In this document: in pieces, positions 1 to 9,954 of the stretch
How positions within the stretch are numbered: the stretch's first letter is position 1
Layout of the letters: each line of letters opens with the position of its first letter
Assembly (NCBI GenBank): GCA_900617975.1
Contig: UZAE01013210.1
Location: 8,755-25,232, forward strand
From: Rodentolepis nana
Lineage: Eukaryota; Platyhelminthes; Cestoda; Cyclophyllidea; Hymenolepididae
Length of the DNA stretch: 16,478 nucleotides
Direction: 5' to 3'
The notes under the pieces: generated by a model
Database searches by the model: none
What the model was told of the DNA's origin: nothing
The model's input: the letters and a program-made list of their open reading frames with translations, nothing else
Position numbers and translations under genes: made by a program

Positions 1-116
1 CTTCTTCTTATGCCCAGGGTAACAGGATAATATTAGCTGATAATTTAGCATAACAGATATCACTGGGGTTCACTCAGAGGGAGGGGCATGAATGTCTCCA
101 CTCATGGCGACAATTT

Positions 117-207
117 CTACCCTAGCAGCAGAATTTGCAACTCAAGGAGAAGAAACAGGAAGTAGTTTAAGTTCAAGCCCACTGGATATCCTAGATTCGG
201 AACAGAA
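117..207 (-). CDS. GLMP: Tentative terminal exon of the GLMP homologue
   Basis: A TTTAG acceptor at 208-209 preceded by a modest pyrimidine tract opens a frame that matches the phase 2 donor GTGAGT at 362-367. The 29 codons read SVPNLGYPVG and then a leucine- and phenylalanine-rich segment ending LLLG and TAG at 117-119. Vertebrate GLMP has a similar W-S...GFPP run just before its membrane segment, which supports the assignment. Two oddities remain. The junction codon becomes TGT (Cys) where the family normally has Trp, and the cytoplasmic tail is almost absent. A GTAGAA that could act as a donor overlaps the stop, so the real C-terminus may lie in another exon between 1 and 60 or beyond the window. 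No AATAAA is visible downstream. Confidence 0.5.
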
Positions 208-3200
208 CTAAACGAGAGTTCAAATCGATGAAGCAGATCGTAGTGGGGTCACTTAATTTGTAGTCACCAAACTTCATAAAACTCTATTAATAACGATGAG
301 CTCACTAGTACCTAGAATATTATATACTAATAAGTGATACTGATGAATTTAACTTTTTATAACTCACCAATGAATATACTTGGAGGCATTATAGAATCCA
401 TCACCTGAATCGCCAAAACTGATATTCACAGTTCGAATAGCAGGCAGATCTTGGCCGAAGATAAAGGGCAGGAAGGACCTCTTCAAGACGAGTTTGTTGG
501 TACTCTTATCCATCAGTGACTGCAGTGAGACAGTGACAGACCGACTAGTTTTTAATTCAGCAGGCTGCGCTTTGACGTAACAGACTGACTTCCAGGTTGC
601 ATATGAGTTATTACTCAGGAAGATGGCAAAATCCTAAAAAATAGTCAAAAATCAATTGTTGAAGACTGTTCTGGAACTTAGAACACATCTCAAATCATAA
701 GTGATTTCAATAAGGATTAAATCAAAGCAACTATAACCAACTTTCAAGCCAGTAATTTCCGGCGTTTATTGACAAATATCTAACATAAATTGGCCGTTGA
801 TGTCTCAAAAAAGACTCTTCAGGAACACTGATCGAAGAATGATGTCAAAGTTGAATTGTAGAAAACTGGTGTTTTAAAGACCCCCTCGAAAAATTTTGCT
901 AGCATTGCATTAACTAAGACTAAATTCGTGAATGCGTTCCCACAAGGAAGTTGAAAGGTCAAATATGGGCCCAAGTCCATGGGGTTGAAAATGTGCTGGA
1001 TTAGAAAAGAAACCGAATTTAGATAAAAATTTCCATGAGAAGTCATTCCTCCCATTAGCGAAAATCAGACATGGGAGAGAAAATGGCTGTGAAATCATGT
1101 CATTCGGTAAGACCAATGACAATTAATCATCGGTTAGGTTGTGTCTTGTAGAGTTGACCAAGGGGTGGCCGTCGTGAGTCAAACCTTACAAAGAGGCGAG
1201 TTGAAATCATTTGGTTGCAAAGCGATCTGGAGGATAAACAAGATGGCGGAGTAACAGCAAATACGTACGAATGCAATACCTCTCAAAGCCTACATGTGTC
1301 GGATTACGAGTTTGTTTACAGGTGCATGGACAGGACAGTGACCAAAGTTTATACCAAAAATCACATGATTGATCGTGATAGATGTGAACGAGTTTGGCAT
1401 AAGAGGGACTCCAGGTTAGAACCGACTTGGAAAAAATTGACCTAGATGGTTTCAGAAAGTGACTCCACTGCCACTCAAAGGACTTGAAATTTATCTTTAT
1501 CCACATAAGGTTAGACATGCATAGTTTAGCCAAATACTGCGTAAATTTGGAATATTTTGTGAAATGCATGATCACAAAATGCCTACATTGGCAAATCCTC
1601 AATCACAAAAAAAACCTACACACTCAGGCAACGTTGTGGCACTCCATTACCTAAAACCAAAAATCACTAACGAACAGTCGGAAAGTAGGGTCTTGACACA
1701 TCCATAACAACAACAACAACCATCTCTCGGTTTCCCACGACTACTAAAATGTGGAATAATTTTAAAGAGTAACAGATCTTCCAATAATGATGCAGTAGTA
1801 ACATTACACTGCATTGAATTCGAATGCTGAGCTACAAAGTAGCAAATCAAGATCACCAATCACGCAACCTGCTGGATCAAAGGACGAAAAGGCCGTGTGA
1901 TAATCTACTTACTACTTTTTATCACACATTTCGTGTCAGGATAACACCTGAAGCTGAAACCGAGCGAATATGCTGAAACACGAAATGGTCAGAAAGGATT
2001 GTGCAATGTGTGGGTGGTTACAAGCTTGAACTGGTTCGAAAGGAGAAGATAAATGTTAGTGAATTTCAGTAAAATATGTAGTACGGCGTTGTGAAATAAG
2101 AACCTGGTCTTCACTGATTCAATACTCGCCTGTAGGAAAAACCTTAAATTAAGAGGTAAGCAAATGACCCGTTATACGAGCTTAAAACAAAAAACTATAC
2201 AATGCTCGCCTCTATAACAAACCAAAAAATCATTTAGCTTTTAAAATTAGAGTGCATTTCCCGTACTGGCAGAGAAGAGTTGCATGTTAATTAGCTCAAA
2301 TTTGCACATCTGAAGTGGTCGACCATTGCTCGCTACAAACCTCCACAAAAAGTTATCAGAACACTTTACAGTTTCTCAAGCGTAAAAATGCTCAGATCGA
2401 CCTGAACACCCTCAAAAAAATCGACATACGAAACCAAAGGCTAGAGGTTGTAAGATAGACCCGAGAGGTTGAAGAAATTCCAGAAATGATATTACTGTTA
2501 AGAGAAAGTTCAACAAGTCAATAATAGTAATTGATTTATGGATACCATAGCCCCGGACACGATTTAAATCAGCATGACTCTTGACGTTACGAGTTCAAAG
2601 TATAGGGGGGGGGGGGGGGGGGGGGNGGGGGGGGGGGGGGGAACGTGCTTTTCAAACTAACCCCTCGTTTACGCCATTCAATGTCCCACTTTTAATTTGA
2701 AATTTGATCTACTTTAATAGAGAACCGAGTAAAGGGTAATAGAAGAGCGATTCAATGATACCTAAGCAGCCGAGTGTTTCACATTACAAACACTACCAAG
2801 TTAATAGGAAAACACATACATGACTATTTACTCAAGCAAATGGCTCGAAGACGAAAAAATATATCCGTAAAAATCAATCAAGTGATGAGAATGACCATCG
2901 AAACAAGTTAAAAAAATAGGCGTTCAATAGGATTAATGCATCATTGATAGTGCAAATAACATGGAATATTCTGCGAAATAAATAGTTATAAGCATTATTC
3001 GTCATTCGCAACTGAAGCAAGACTGAATGTCTCTGGTGCAATTAATAAAGGCAACATATGTCTTCAACAAGACGGGAAAGAAGTAAATGAGAGTACAAAA
3101 ACCTTAGTATCAATGAGCTCCGGATAAAACTTAGAAGTATAATAATAACAAAAAATACAAAGAAACAATGACGAAAAAAGGTGTTTAAAAATGGCTTCCA

Positions 3201-4340
3201 AGTTTAATCTGAATGATACAGCTTAAAAATTTTAAACACCATTGATAAGAGGAATCAATGAAGGACGGCCATATTTGGTAATCAATTTCCAAATAGCATT
3301 TCACATTGAGTCGTAAAAGCATTCGGTCACAACAGTAAATATTTATAAATAAGCTCACTTTGAATGTACCGGGAGCAGGTTCATCATTAATCGATACTGC
3401 AGTTGAATTTGTAAATGAAGCATTCGGGGGTAGAGAGCTATTTGATGTCAGGGCCAACCCTAAGCCCCACCGAGTCCTAGCGAACTGGGCCTCCATTGTT
3501 TTTGCAACAGAAAGACGCTTCATGGTAACTTTGATTCGAACGGCCAATCCGCCTACTAAAACGACATGGGGAGCATCATGCAAATAGTGATCCCTTTCTG
3601 AAAATGTGAACTGAAAAAGATCATAACAGATTTAAAACTCGTAAACAATTCATTTTAATCAGAAATCATTTTCAAAAGAGCAAAACTAACCCGCAATTCT
3701 ATGTAACCATGTGTGCCAAGTATATTTGCCGAAAGAGTATCATTGCATCTAAGACCTACAGACAGCAAACCTGAAGCATTCGGTTTGGGATCCCAGTCAT
3801 TCAAATACCAAAAGCACTGATTGAGTGGTACCTTGCTAACACCATCGGTATACTTTGATAAATCGGCAACATCAAGTGTATCGTTGTATTTATACAACTA
3901 AATATTAGGAAAGAAATAATAAAAAATGATAGAAGAAGTATATAAAATTGATAAAGAAGACCCACATGAGTAAACAAAATTCCATAAAAAGAGCTATTCG
4001 TGAGAAATACCGCAGGTTGAGCAGAATCATCACTTAAAATGGCCGACCAATTAAATCGAATGGAAGAATTAGCTTCACTGGATGACATAATTACAGAAGG
4101 GACACTCCTAATTGAATTTGAATAAATAATAAAATGAGTAGAAAAACGGGGTCCTTGATATGAAACGGTTAAAACATTCATGTCCATTGTACAATTGTTA
4201 CACCCTGGATTGCGATATGCCCTTAACTAAAGAAGTTCAGACAACAAATAATGAAATACTGTTTGCGGAGAAGCACGTGGAATGCATAACGAAATGACCG
4301 TTAGCAAGCCCAATGAAACCGCCCCCACCCCAAACATCAT
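117..4340 (-). CDS. GLMP: GLMP (NCU-G1) homologue, glycosylated lysosomal membrane protein, six exons
   Basis: Exons in transcript order are 4340-4260, 4226-3966, 3897-3691, 3610-3359, 633-368 and, tentatively, 207-117. Introns are GT-AG, phase 0 except the last (phase 2), and the sum is 386 codons with stop; human GLMP is about 406 residues. Residues 1-27 form a signal peptide with a hydrophobic core (VSLGLLTVISLCI). The lumenal part carries about 13 N-glycosylation sequons. Family landmarks recalled from vertebrate GLMP are FNWSAILS, YGILFTH, QCFWYLND, SINDEPAPGTF, TWKSVCY and VNISFGDSGDGFY, all in family order. In mammals GLMP is a type I lysosomal membrane protein and the stabilising partner of the dipeptide exporter MFSD1; that role here is inferred from homology. 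The last exon supplies a short hydrophobic segment after LGYPV. The first ATG at 4340 is chosen because a signal peptide follows it immediately. Exons 1-5 are secure; exon 6 is less so. Confidence 0.88.
1706..1720 (+). repeat. (AAC)5 microsatellite
   Basis: Five perfect AAC units lie within intron 4 of the GLMP homologue. Confidence 0.9.
2605..2641 (+). repeat. Poly-G tract interrupted by an N
   Basis: Thirty-seven positions are all G apart from one ambiguous base at 2626. The true length is uncertain, because such a run is hard to read and the N marks an unresolved join or base. It lies in intron 4 of the GLMP homologue. Confidence 0.9.
4227..4259 (-). other. 33-base intron 1 of the GLMP homologue
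   Basis: This intron begins GTATTT and ends CTTCTTTAG, with a pyrimidine-rich 3' half. Removing it joins the signal-peptide codons CAA ACA to TTA AGG GCA in phase 0 and leads into the NNCT lumenal start. Introns of about 30-40 bases are a known class in flatworms. Confidence 0.85.
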
Positions 4341-4372
4341 ACCCTTCGAAAATTGTGCGAAGCGTTCTGACC

Positions 4373-4374
4373 CT
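4373..4374 (-). promoter_or_regulatory. Possible 3' splice acceptor just upstream of the GLMP start
   Basis: The minus strand reads CATTTATAG and then GGTCAG, giving an acceptor 32 bases before the first ATG at 4340. It could be the end of an intron in the 5' untranslated region, or a spliced-leader trans-splicing site, since flatworms use one. The sequence alone does not decide. No convincing core promoter was seen in the AT-rich 4400-4550. Confidence 0.35.
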
Positions 4375-6313
4375 ATAAATGGAGACGTATTACATAATAA
4401 AACAATCAAAGTAAATATGATTAGTGTTAATTAATTTTTAAACTGATGATTTTATATTTAAAACTAATATTTAGCTTTCATATCAAGTGGTTGATTCATT
4501 TTTAGTTTTTTAAATTTGTTGCTGGAATTTTTGGTGCAACAGTGAGCTAGATGCAGATAATAAATTTTCTTAAATTAGCAAAAAATACGTGTTCTTTAGT
4601 TTCACTCTTATTTGGAGTCTTCGTTTCAAATTTGAGTTTGGAGTCCACAACATTACTAAGGCTGACAGATAGGATTGCATGCCTTAAAATATTCCGGAAG
4701 GAACAATCGCACAACCAATCGCTTACCCATAAATCGATGTATTAACAGGGACTCCCCAAACACCAAGGGATATATATCTATGCAGTAAAGTAATAATTCC
4801 GCTCCAAATTAGAATGCTTTTTCAGGAGGCTTACACAAGTCACTCCTGCCTTCTAATTTCTCGGAATGTAGCCTAGTCCATTTTGAAGAGACCTTATAAT
4901 TTATTACTCCGATATAGGTTTGCTTGGAAGCATGCAGCTGGACAGACTATCAAGAGAATTTTTAAGGTGTTGTCAAAGGACTATTTTTTCAATATTTGCT
5001 ATAGGTATCTATAATGAAGAATGTAAATTGATTATTAACTAATTAATCTTTGCAATTAAAGCATTTTGTAAATCCTGTGTTGGTAAATAAACTTGAGAGG
5101 AGTTTGGTATAGAGCCAATCAAGATGCTACCATTTTGTAACATTTCGAGATTTTTGTTTATCGTTTTAAATAATTGGGGACCTTGAGAAGGTGTTTAGAA
5201 TTTGTAATAAATGATTTACTTACCTAAACTTCTTTGACATTTATTCAAAAGCAGGAATTTGACACTAATTTACAAGATTTTTAAATGTATCTTTAGATAT
5301 TGTAGTAATTTTGGGCAAAAAATTTGATCAGTGATAACTTTCAGCACCTATTTTTTAAAATTTATAGCAAAGGGACTTCCGTTGGTCCAGCATGGAGCAT
5401 TCCACTAACCACTGCTTTTCCCCAGAATTCCTTAAAATCGATTCACAGACTTTAATGTGCTATTAATAAAAGGAGCTTTGTTAAAAACTAGTTGCTGATG
5501 CCTAAATTTTATGAGCGCAATTTTCGTTGATTTAAGTTTTACAAGTACTGTTAAAATTACATTCTTTAATTATCATTAAAACCTGATAATAAGTCAATTG
5601 CGAATTGGCGGATTCTCTAATTGCATTGTAATTCAGCTAATCAAGTAGCAATAGTCAATGCAGGACTGTGGTCGCATACAACCTGTTCTCGCAAACATTT
5701 ATTGGGATGTGGAAATGTTGAGCTACAGCCGAAACCCTGGGGCAACTAAATCCCCATTCTTGAACACTTGTAGGTAGAAGTCTGGAGAACAATTGAGATT
5801 TAATTACCTTAGTTCATGGTGTTTTCCTGAACAGAAAAGTGGTATTTAAAAAATATACCTATCAAAATATCCCAAAAACAGAATAGACCACCGTAATGAA
5901 GTTGAAAACCACTTGAAAAATAGGAATTTTACCCAAATGGTACATTAAGAAGCATTTTACTATCCTGACGCAGCAAATGGTTCAGCCAACGCACGATCTT
6001 AAGCATATGATCAAATCGGTGTACGCCACCTGAATTGAATGAGATTAGGAAATTGCAAGGAAATCCGAACACTGGCTATTTCAAACCTAAATCCACAATC
6101 GTTTGCACTCATTCGGCTGGACACTATCAAGCATCGGATGAAATGAAACTCCTAATAATAAAATGGAACTAATCATAGTAGAACCAGGGATAATATCTTC
6201 GTCTCAGGGCTACAATATTCCAGTTTGTCTTCCTTTTCCACTACCATCATCTAACATCGATGACTGGAAATGCACGGATAAGGGTTGGAGATATTTAATT
6301 CATTGTAAGTATA

Positions 6314-6319
6314 TTTAAT
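6314..6319 (-). terminator. Possible polyadenylation signal ATTAAA
   Basis: The minus strand reads ATTAAA about 80 bases after the TGA of the LHFPL-like last exon; a second copy lies at 6294-6299. ATTAAA is the commonest variant of AATAAA. No AATAAA was seen in the first 120 bases. Confidence 0.35.
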
Positions 6320-6398
6320 TCAATAAAATCGAATTTATCCATATAATAATTAATTAATGTATATCAGGTAGAACTATGGCGTAAGAGGAGGTGGAATT

Positions 6399-6518
6399 TC
6401 AAGTGGTATTATCGGTGGAATTTGTCTTTTGACAACTCTTTTGCTGCGTCTCTTTGGGATCTGGTAAAGCCTCCAGCGTTGTGTCATTTTCAGGCAAATT
6501 TCCATATGATTGCGCCAC
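6399..6518 (-). CDS. Probable last exon of the LHFPL-like gene
   Basis: The acceptor TTATTTCAG at 6519-6520 opens a phase 0 frame of 39 codons (VAQSYGNLPENDTTLEALPD onward) ending TGA at 6399-6401. Phase 0 fits the donor AAG|GTAAAA at 9335/9334 and also an alternative donor ACT|GTAGGT further upstream. A second frame from the same acceptor is open as well and ends PPPLTP at 6374-6376, so the choice is not certain. ATTAAA hexamers lie 80-105 bases downstream. Confidence 0.5.
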   Translation of the reverse strand: MAQSYGNLPENDTTLEALPDPKETQQKSCQKTNSTDNTT

Positions 6519-9500
6519 CTGAAATAATGAAAAAGTATTGAAAAAATAAAGCGTTATTTCAAGGAATAACTTTTAAATTGGCATATATGCACATTGACCA
6601 CAGAAAGGCAAGAATATATTTTTTTTCAATGTATGAAAGGTTTGAATTTAGGTGACAGTAGAGTAGACCGAAGAAGCTAATGAATGGAAATCAATCAGAA
6701 ACGGAGGAGAAAGTCAGGCCATCTTTTCTAACTTAATCAGTTGCCATTTGTGTGCACACAGCTCTTCTATGTTGTGGTGCTGCAGTAGGATACAGTTCAC
6801 TCAGGCATTGAAAGAGAAGGCAAAGTAGCAAGACAACTATTCGATATCGCTTTATTGACCACTTAACAGGACTCTTTATTAGTGAATTTCAACAAGGGCT
6901 CACCAAATAAGTACGGTCAATATTCTAGACTAACTGTTCAGGTACTGGAGCCGGCATGCACCTGCTGAGTAATTTGAGAGGCCAACCACGAGTGAATTGG
7001 TTATAAATCGGAAATACTTGAGCTGCGTATCGCTATGTTGATGGCTGGTTATCAGTATCAAGGATCTAGAAAAATTGATCTTTGGATTTAGGTTGTATGG
7101 CTTTCAGATCTTGTGCATAGCCCACTGTTTCTGAGGGAATTCAAATCCACTGAGACCAGATCCTTGTGACCAGTTGACTGTTGTAGGCCATTGGTAATCA
7201 CATTACAAGCAAACTTTTCCCTATGAAATTTCAAGATTCTAGTTAGTGAAAAGAGTTGGTTTGTCTTTAACTTATTGGAGAGCTCGCTCGACTGCGTAGC
7301 AAAGTAGTGTAAAATGAAATGTCCTGAGGAAGGAGAGGGAATAGATCCTTACAACTAAGTCATTTTAAGGCTTTCTGTTGTTAAAGTAATTAAACTTAGT
7401 GATTTTCCTATGAATTTAAAAGGTTAGTGAAATAATGGTAATAATAATAATGATAGCAAAATGGGGTGTGTAATAGACTTACCTCCACGTGGTGCACCAT
7501 GGGTAACGTATACTCATACGGCAAAAAAGTCTATTAACCGGCAGTTGACTTCTGACTTCAAACTACCAAGGCCCGACTCCTTGCCATATTCGACCCCTTT
7601 CACAATACACATCTTACCTTTTTCTATACCTTTGTGTCTGTCTGCCTCTTTACATCTGTAAATCGCTCTTCTGATCCCCACCCCTCGACTTTCTGCTACT
7701 TTGATGAACCTTCCCTTTGTGGAGCCTGAAATCAGCTAATGATAGCTATCAAAACGCCTGCCATTCGAAATAAATAAATGATAGCAAAATTAGGGCAGTA
7801 AAGTGCTTTAAATTGAGACAATTTATCAGAGCATAATGAAATATGAGGACAAGTGGATTCGAGATATTAAGAAAAGGTATTAAAAATCTTTAAGCTCTTT
7901 GTTGCTTCTCTTAACCATATTAAGCCAACAGTAAGGACGTAGTTTTTTGTCTTGTCACAGGTTATTCAACGCCATCCACCACATCTTCCATCACTCGAGT
8001 GCTTAATTACCTGGCGATGGAACTGCTCTCAACCTAATTCTCCAATTCTCATGAGCATAACCTATGCAGAAGCCTTTGCATTCAGTCTTAGCTTTCTCTC
8101 TGCCTGTGTCAGCTGCAGATTAGCAGTGAATGAAAACTACTTACTCTGTTTATTGAAAAAATTTAAATAAGTGGAGGGGGAGGGGGGAAGGTTGAAGATT
8201 TAAAGGAAAAGAAAGCAACATAGACGAGAAGCTTTCAGGACAATAACGCAATATGAAAATGGTTAGTCCTCCACTGTCTAAATAGTGTCTTCGATCAAAC
8301 CTTTGAATAAAACAGACAGGAAAATTGAGCTAGCTTTTCTCTTATGGTCAAAATAAATTGAAATTTCAATTCTGAAATAAGACCCGAATAAGTCCTTTGA
8401 CAATTTTCTTAAAGGTTGATGGGAAATGCACTTGCAATTGAAAAAATACTGTAAGCGCATGAAATTTATTGCTGTCTCAAAGCCCGTTGGAGAAATTGCC
8501 ATCACAGGCGTCATGTAATCGCGTGAGGATTTTAGTTCAACTCTATTGAGAATTCTCCTTAAAATTTTTATGAAAATTTCTTCGTCACAAAGTAGACTAG
8601 TGTCGTGATTTGGGAACGCAAATGTAAAAAAATCATTCTTAAGATATTCCGCACTGAAATAATGCTTTCCCTGTCTTAGGAACTATAGTATTACGCTTAC
8701 CCCCCCCCCCCCCATAACCAAACGAGTAACATGCAGTGAATTTTGCATTATCGGAAAAGGTAGATAGATAGGCAAATGGAGAGATCGTATACTGCAAAAG
8801 CCGCTTCCCTGTGCTAAGTTCGGTAGAACGATACCACAGTGAACTGATAACCAGGCATAACCAATGAGGTTGGTTGCTTCACTTAGTGAATGTGCACCAA
8901 AGCACTGACCTCACATATCGATCATCTAATTAGTAACTTGAAGCCTAATTATTAAATATCGCCAGGTGTGTTACGTTTGTGCTTAACTAGGAAACTGGAA
9001 CCGTATCAGTATCACCATCCCTATATTGATTTTTGAACATTTCATTGACGTGCTACCTCGTTTCTGATTGGCAGTCACGTAGTTTCTTAAAAGTTGAAAA
9101 TCTTTCTTGCCCAAAATAGCTCAAATAACGTTCCGTGTAAAGCCACCGATCTAGTGTGTTGTAAAACAGTGAGCATATCAGTACTGAATAAACCCTAAAA
9201 TTCGACCATTGAAGTATAGGAAGATAGAGTAGTCTGCTACCAAAACTGGAACCACGGATCAAATGTGTATAACTTTTAGTGATTCCCATAGTCTGACGCT
9301 GTAGTCCCATAAAAAAAATTTGAACAAATTTTACCTTGTCGGAAGCAATAGCTAGATGGTACTTATGTAGAAAGGAATTAAAACCTACAGTCAGGCTATT
9401 CGAGACAAGCTCATTTTGTCCTTGTTCTGGAATTGAGCCGAACATTGAGTAACTGGGACGTCGAGAAAAGTCCCACATAGTATTCGGATCTGGTGAAACA

Positions 9501-9954
9501 ATCAGTGACTGTGGCCTTCTTCGAGGTCGGTCCAAAACACTGTTACCATTCATGAAGACGGGGTAATCCTGGTTGTACCAAGATTGCGTCATCTGATGAA
9601 GATTACTTCGGGTTAGTTGAGGATATTTCCCACCAAGGGGTGATATGACTGGAAGACGTTTCTGCACACGACTATTGCGATTAAGAATGGATTGTAGTAG
9701 ATTTGGCATTCCCGAAAGCACAATGCTTATTACTCCACCCGCTACTGCAAGTACGAAGGCCCAACCGATTTCACAGCGTCCTATGAAAAAAGAACATATG
9801 TGATATTTCAGTAACTCTAAGAAGCTTATTAACTAATTTGAAATGAACATGCCCAATTTGAATGTTCCACTTCCTTCTCCACAAATCTGCTTAATCTCCG
9901 AATTTTCGGACCATCCAAATGGGTACATCAAACAGGAAGTGAGGCAAAGAGATC
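6399..9954 (-). CDS. LHFPL-type tetraspan membrane protein, 3' part (three exons)
   Basis: The visible exons in transcript order are 9954-9853, 9780-9335 and, probably, 6518-6399. The first encodes the end of transmembrane segment 3 and the second extracellular loop (SLCLTSCLMYPFGW, then ICGEGSGTFKLG). The second begins RCEIGWAFVLAVAGG, the start of transmembrane segment 4. The order aliphatic-P-x-GW, CGE, F-x-LG-x-C-x-I-x-WA is the LHFPL family signature. A basic and polar cytoplasmic tail of about 125 residues follows (NRNSRVQKRLPV, DRPRRRPQS). That is longer than the roughly 20-30 residue tails of vertebrate LHFPL. LHFPL proteins act as membrane partners, for example in hair-cell mechanotransduction and at GABA-A receptor synapses; the partner here is unknown. 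Exons for transmembrane segments 1 and 2 were not found. The exon at 9335-9780 is well supported. The 6399-6518 exon is inferred from a clean acceptor and matching phase. Confidence 0.75.
7463..7776 (+). mobile_element. GGGGTGYG-family short retroposon, copy A, full length
   Basis: The element starts GGGGTGTG and ends in a short TAAA-type tail (GAAATAAATA). It is flanked by a perfect 14-base target-site duplication, AATGATAGCAAAAT, at 7449-7462 and 7777-7790. Together with the A-rich tail this indicates insertion by target-primed reverse transcription. It resembles copies B and D along its whole length. No long protein and no clear RNA polymerase III A or B boxes were seen, so I call it SINE-like rather than naming a class. 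It sits in the LHFPL-like intron in antisense orientation to that gene. Confidence 0.9.
8700..8713 (+). repeat. Poly-C run
   Basis: Fourteen consecutive C lie in the LHFPL-like intron. No function is evident. Confidence 0.9.
9781..9852 (-). other. 72-base GC-AG intron of the LHFPL-like gene
   Basis: The upstream exon reads ACA TTC AAA TTG G and is followed by GCATGT. The intron ends TTCTTTTTTCATAG before GA CGC TGT GAA. Splicing at GC gives KLGRCEIGW, the conserved family junction. The only nearby GT, four bases later, would put an in-frame TGA four codons on. The GC donor is therefore inferred from the protein rather than from a strong donor consensus. Confidence 0.65.

Larger units (their letters stand above)
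634..3358 (-). other. Intron 4 of the GLMP homologue, 2.7 kb, no other gene seen
   Basis: The donor GTGAGC follows the codons for GTFK at 3359, and the acceptor TTTTTTAG lies before GAT TTT GCC at 633; both are phase 0. The join restores family spacing between the DDE-type motif and the TWKSVCY motif, so no exon appears to be missing. The body is AT-rich and holds a short AAC repeat and the poly-G run described separately. Open frames of 70-130 codons inside it (for example 1207-1602) have no recognisable family or splice context. Confidence 0.75.
4341..6398. other. Spacer between the two same-strand genes, no gene recognised
   Basis: This 2 kb is AT-rich and holds no family-level coding match on either strand. 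The longest open frame (4551-4745, plus) lacks splice context and recognisable motifs. The 4341-4550 end should hold the 5' leader and promoter of the GLMP homologue. The 6290-6398 end is the 3' untranslated region of the LHFPL-like gene. Confidence 0.5.
6519..9334 (-). other. Large intron of the LHFPL-like gene with a retroposon
   Basis: This 2.8 kb lies between the tail exon and the probable last exon. It holds the plus-strand retroposon at 7463-7776 and a poly-C run at 8700-8713. Open frames at 7952-8170 and 8278-8514 have no recognised family. If the 6399-6518 exon is wrong, this would instead be 3' flank. Confidence 0.45.

Noticed and set aside
1207..1602. 131-codon open frame on the minus strand, overlapping a 76-codon plus-strand frame
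   Set aside because: It lies inside intron 4 of the GLMP homologue, has no recognisable domain and starts from no clear signal.
2030..2050. GGTTCGAAA resembling a tRNA T-loop or RNA polymerase III B box
   Set aside because: No acceptor stem, anticodon arm or A box could be placed around it.
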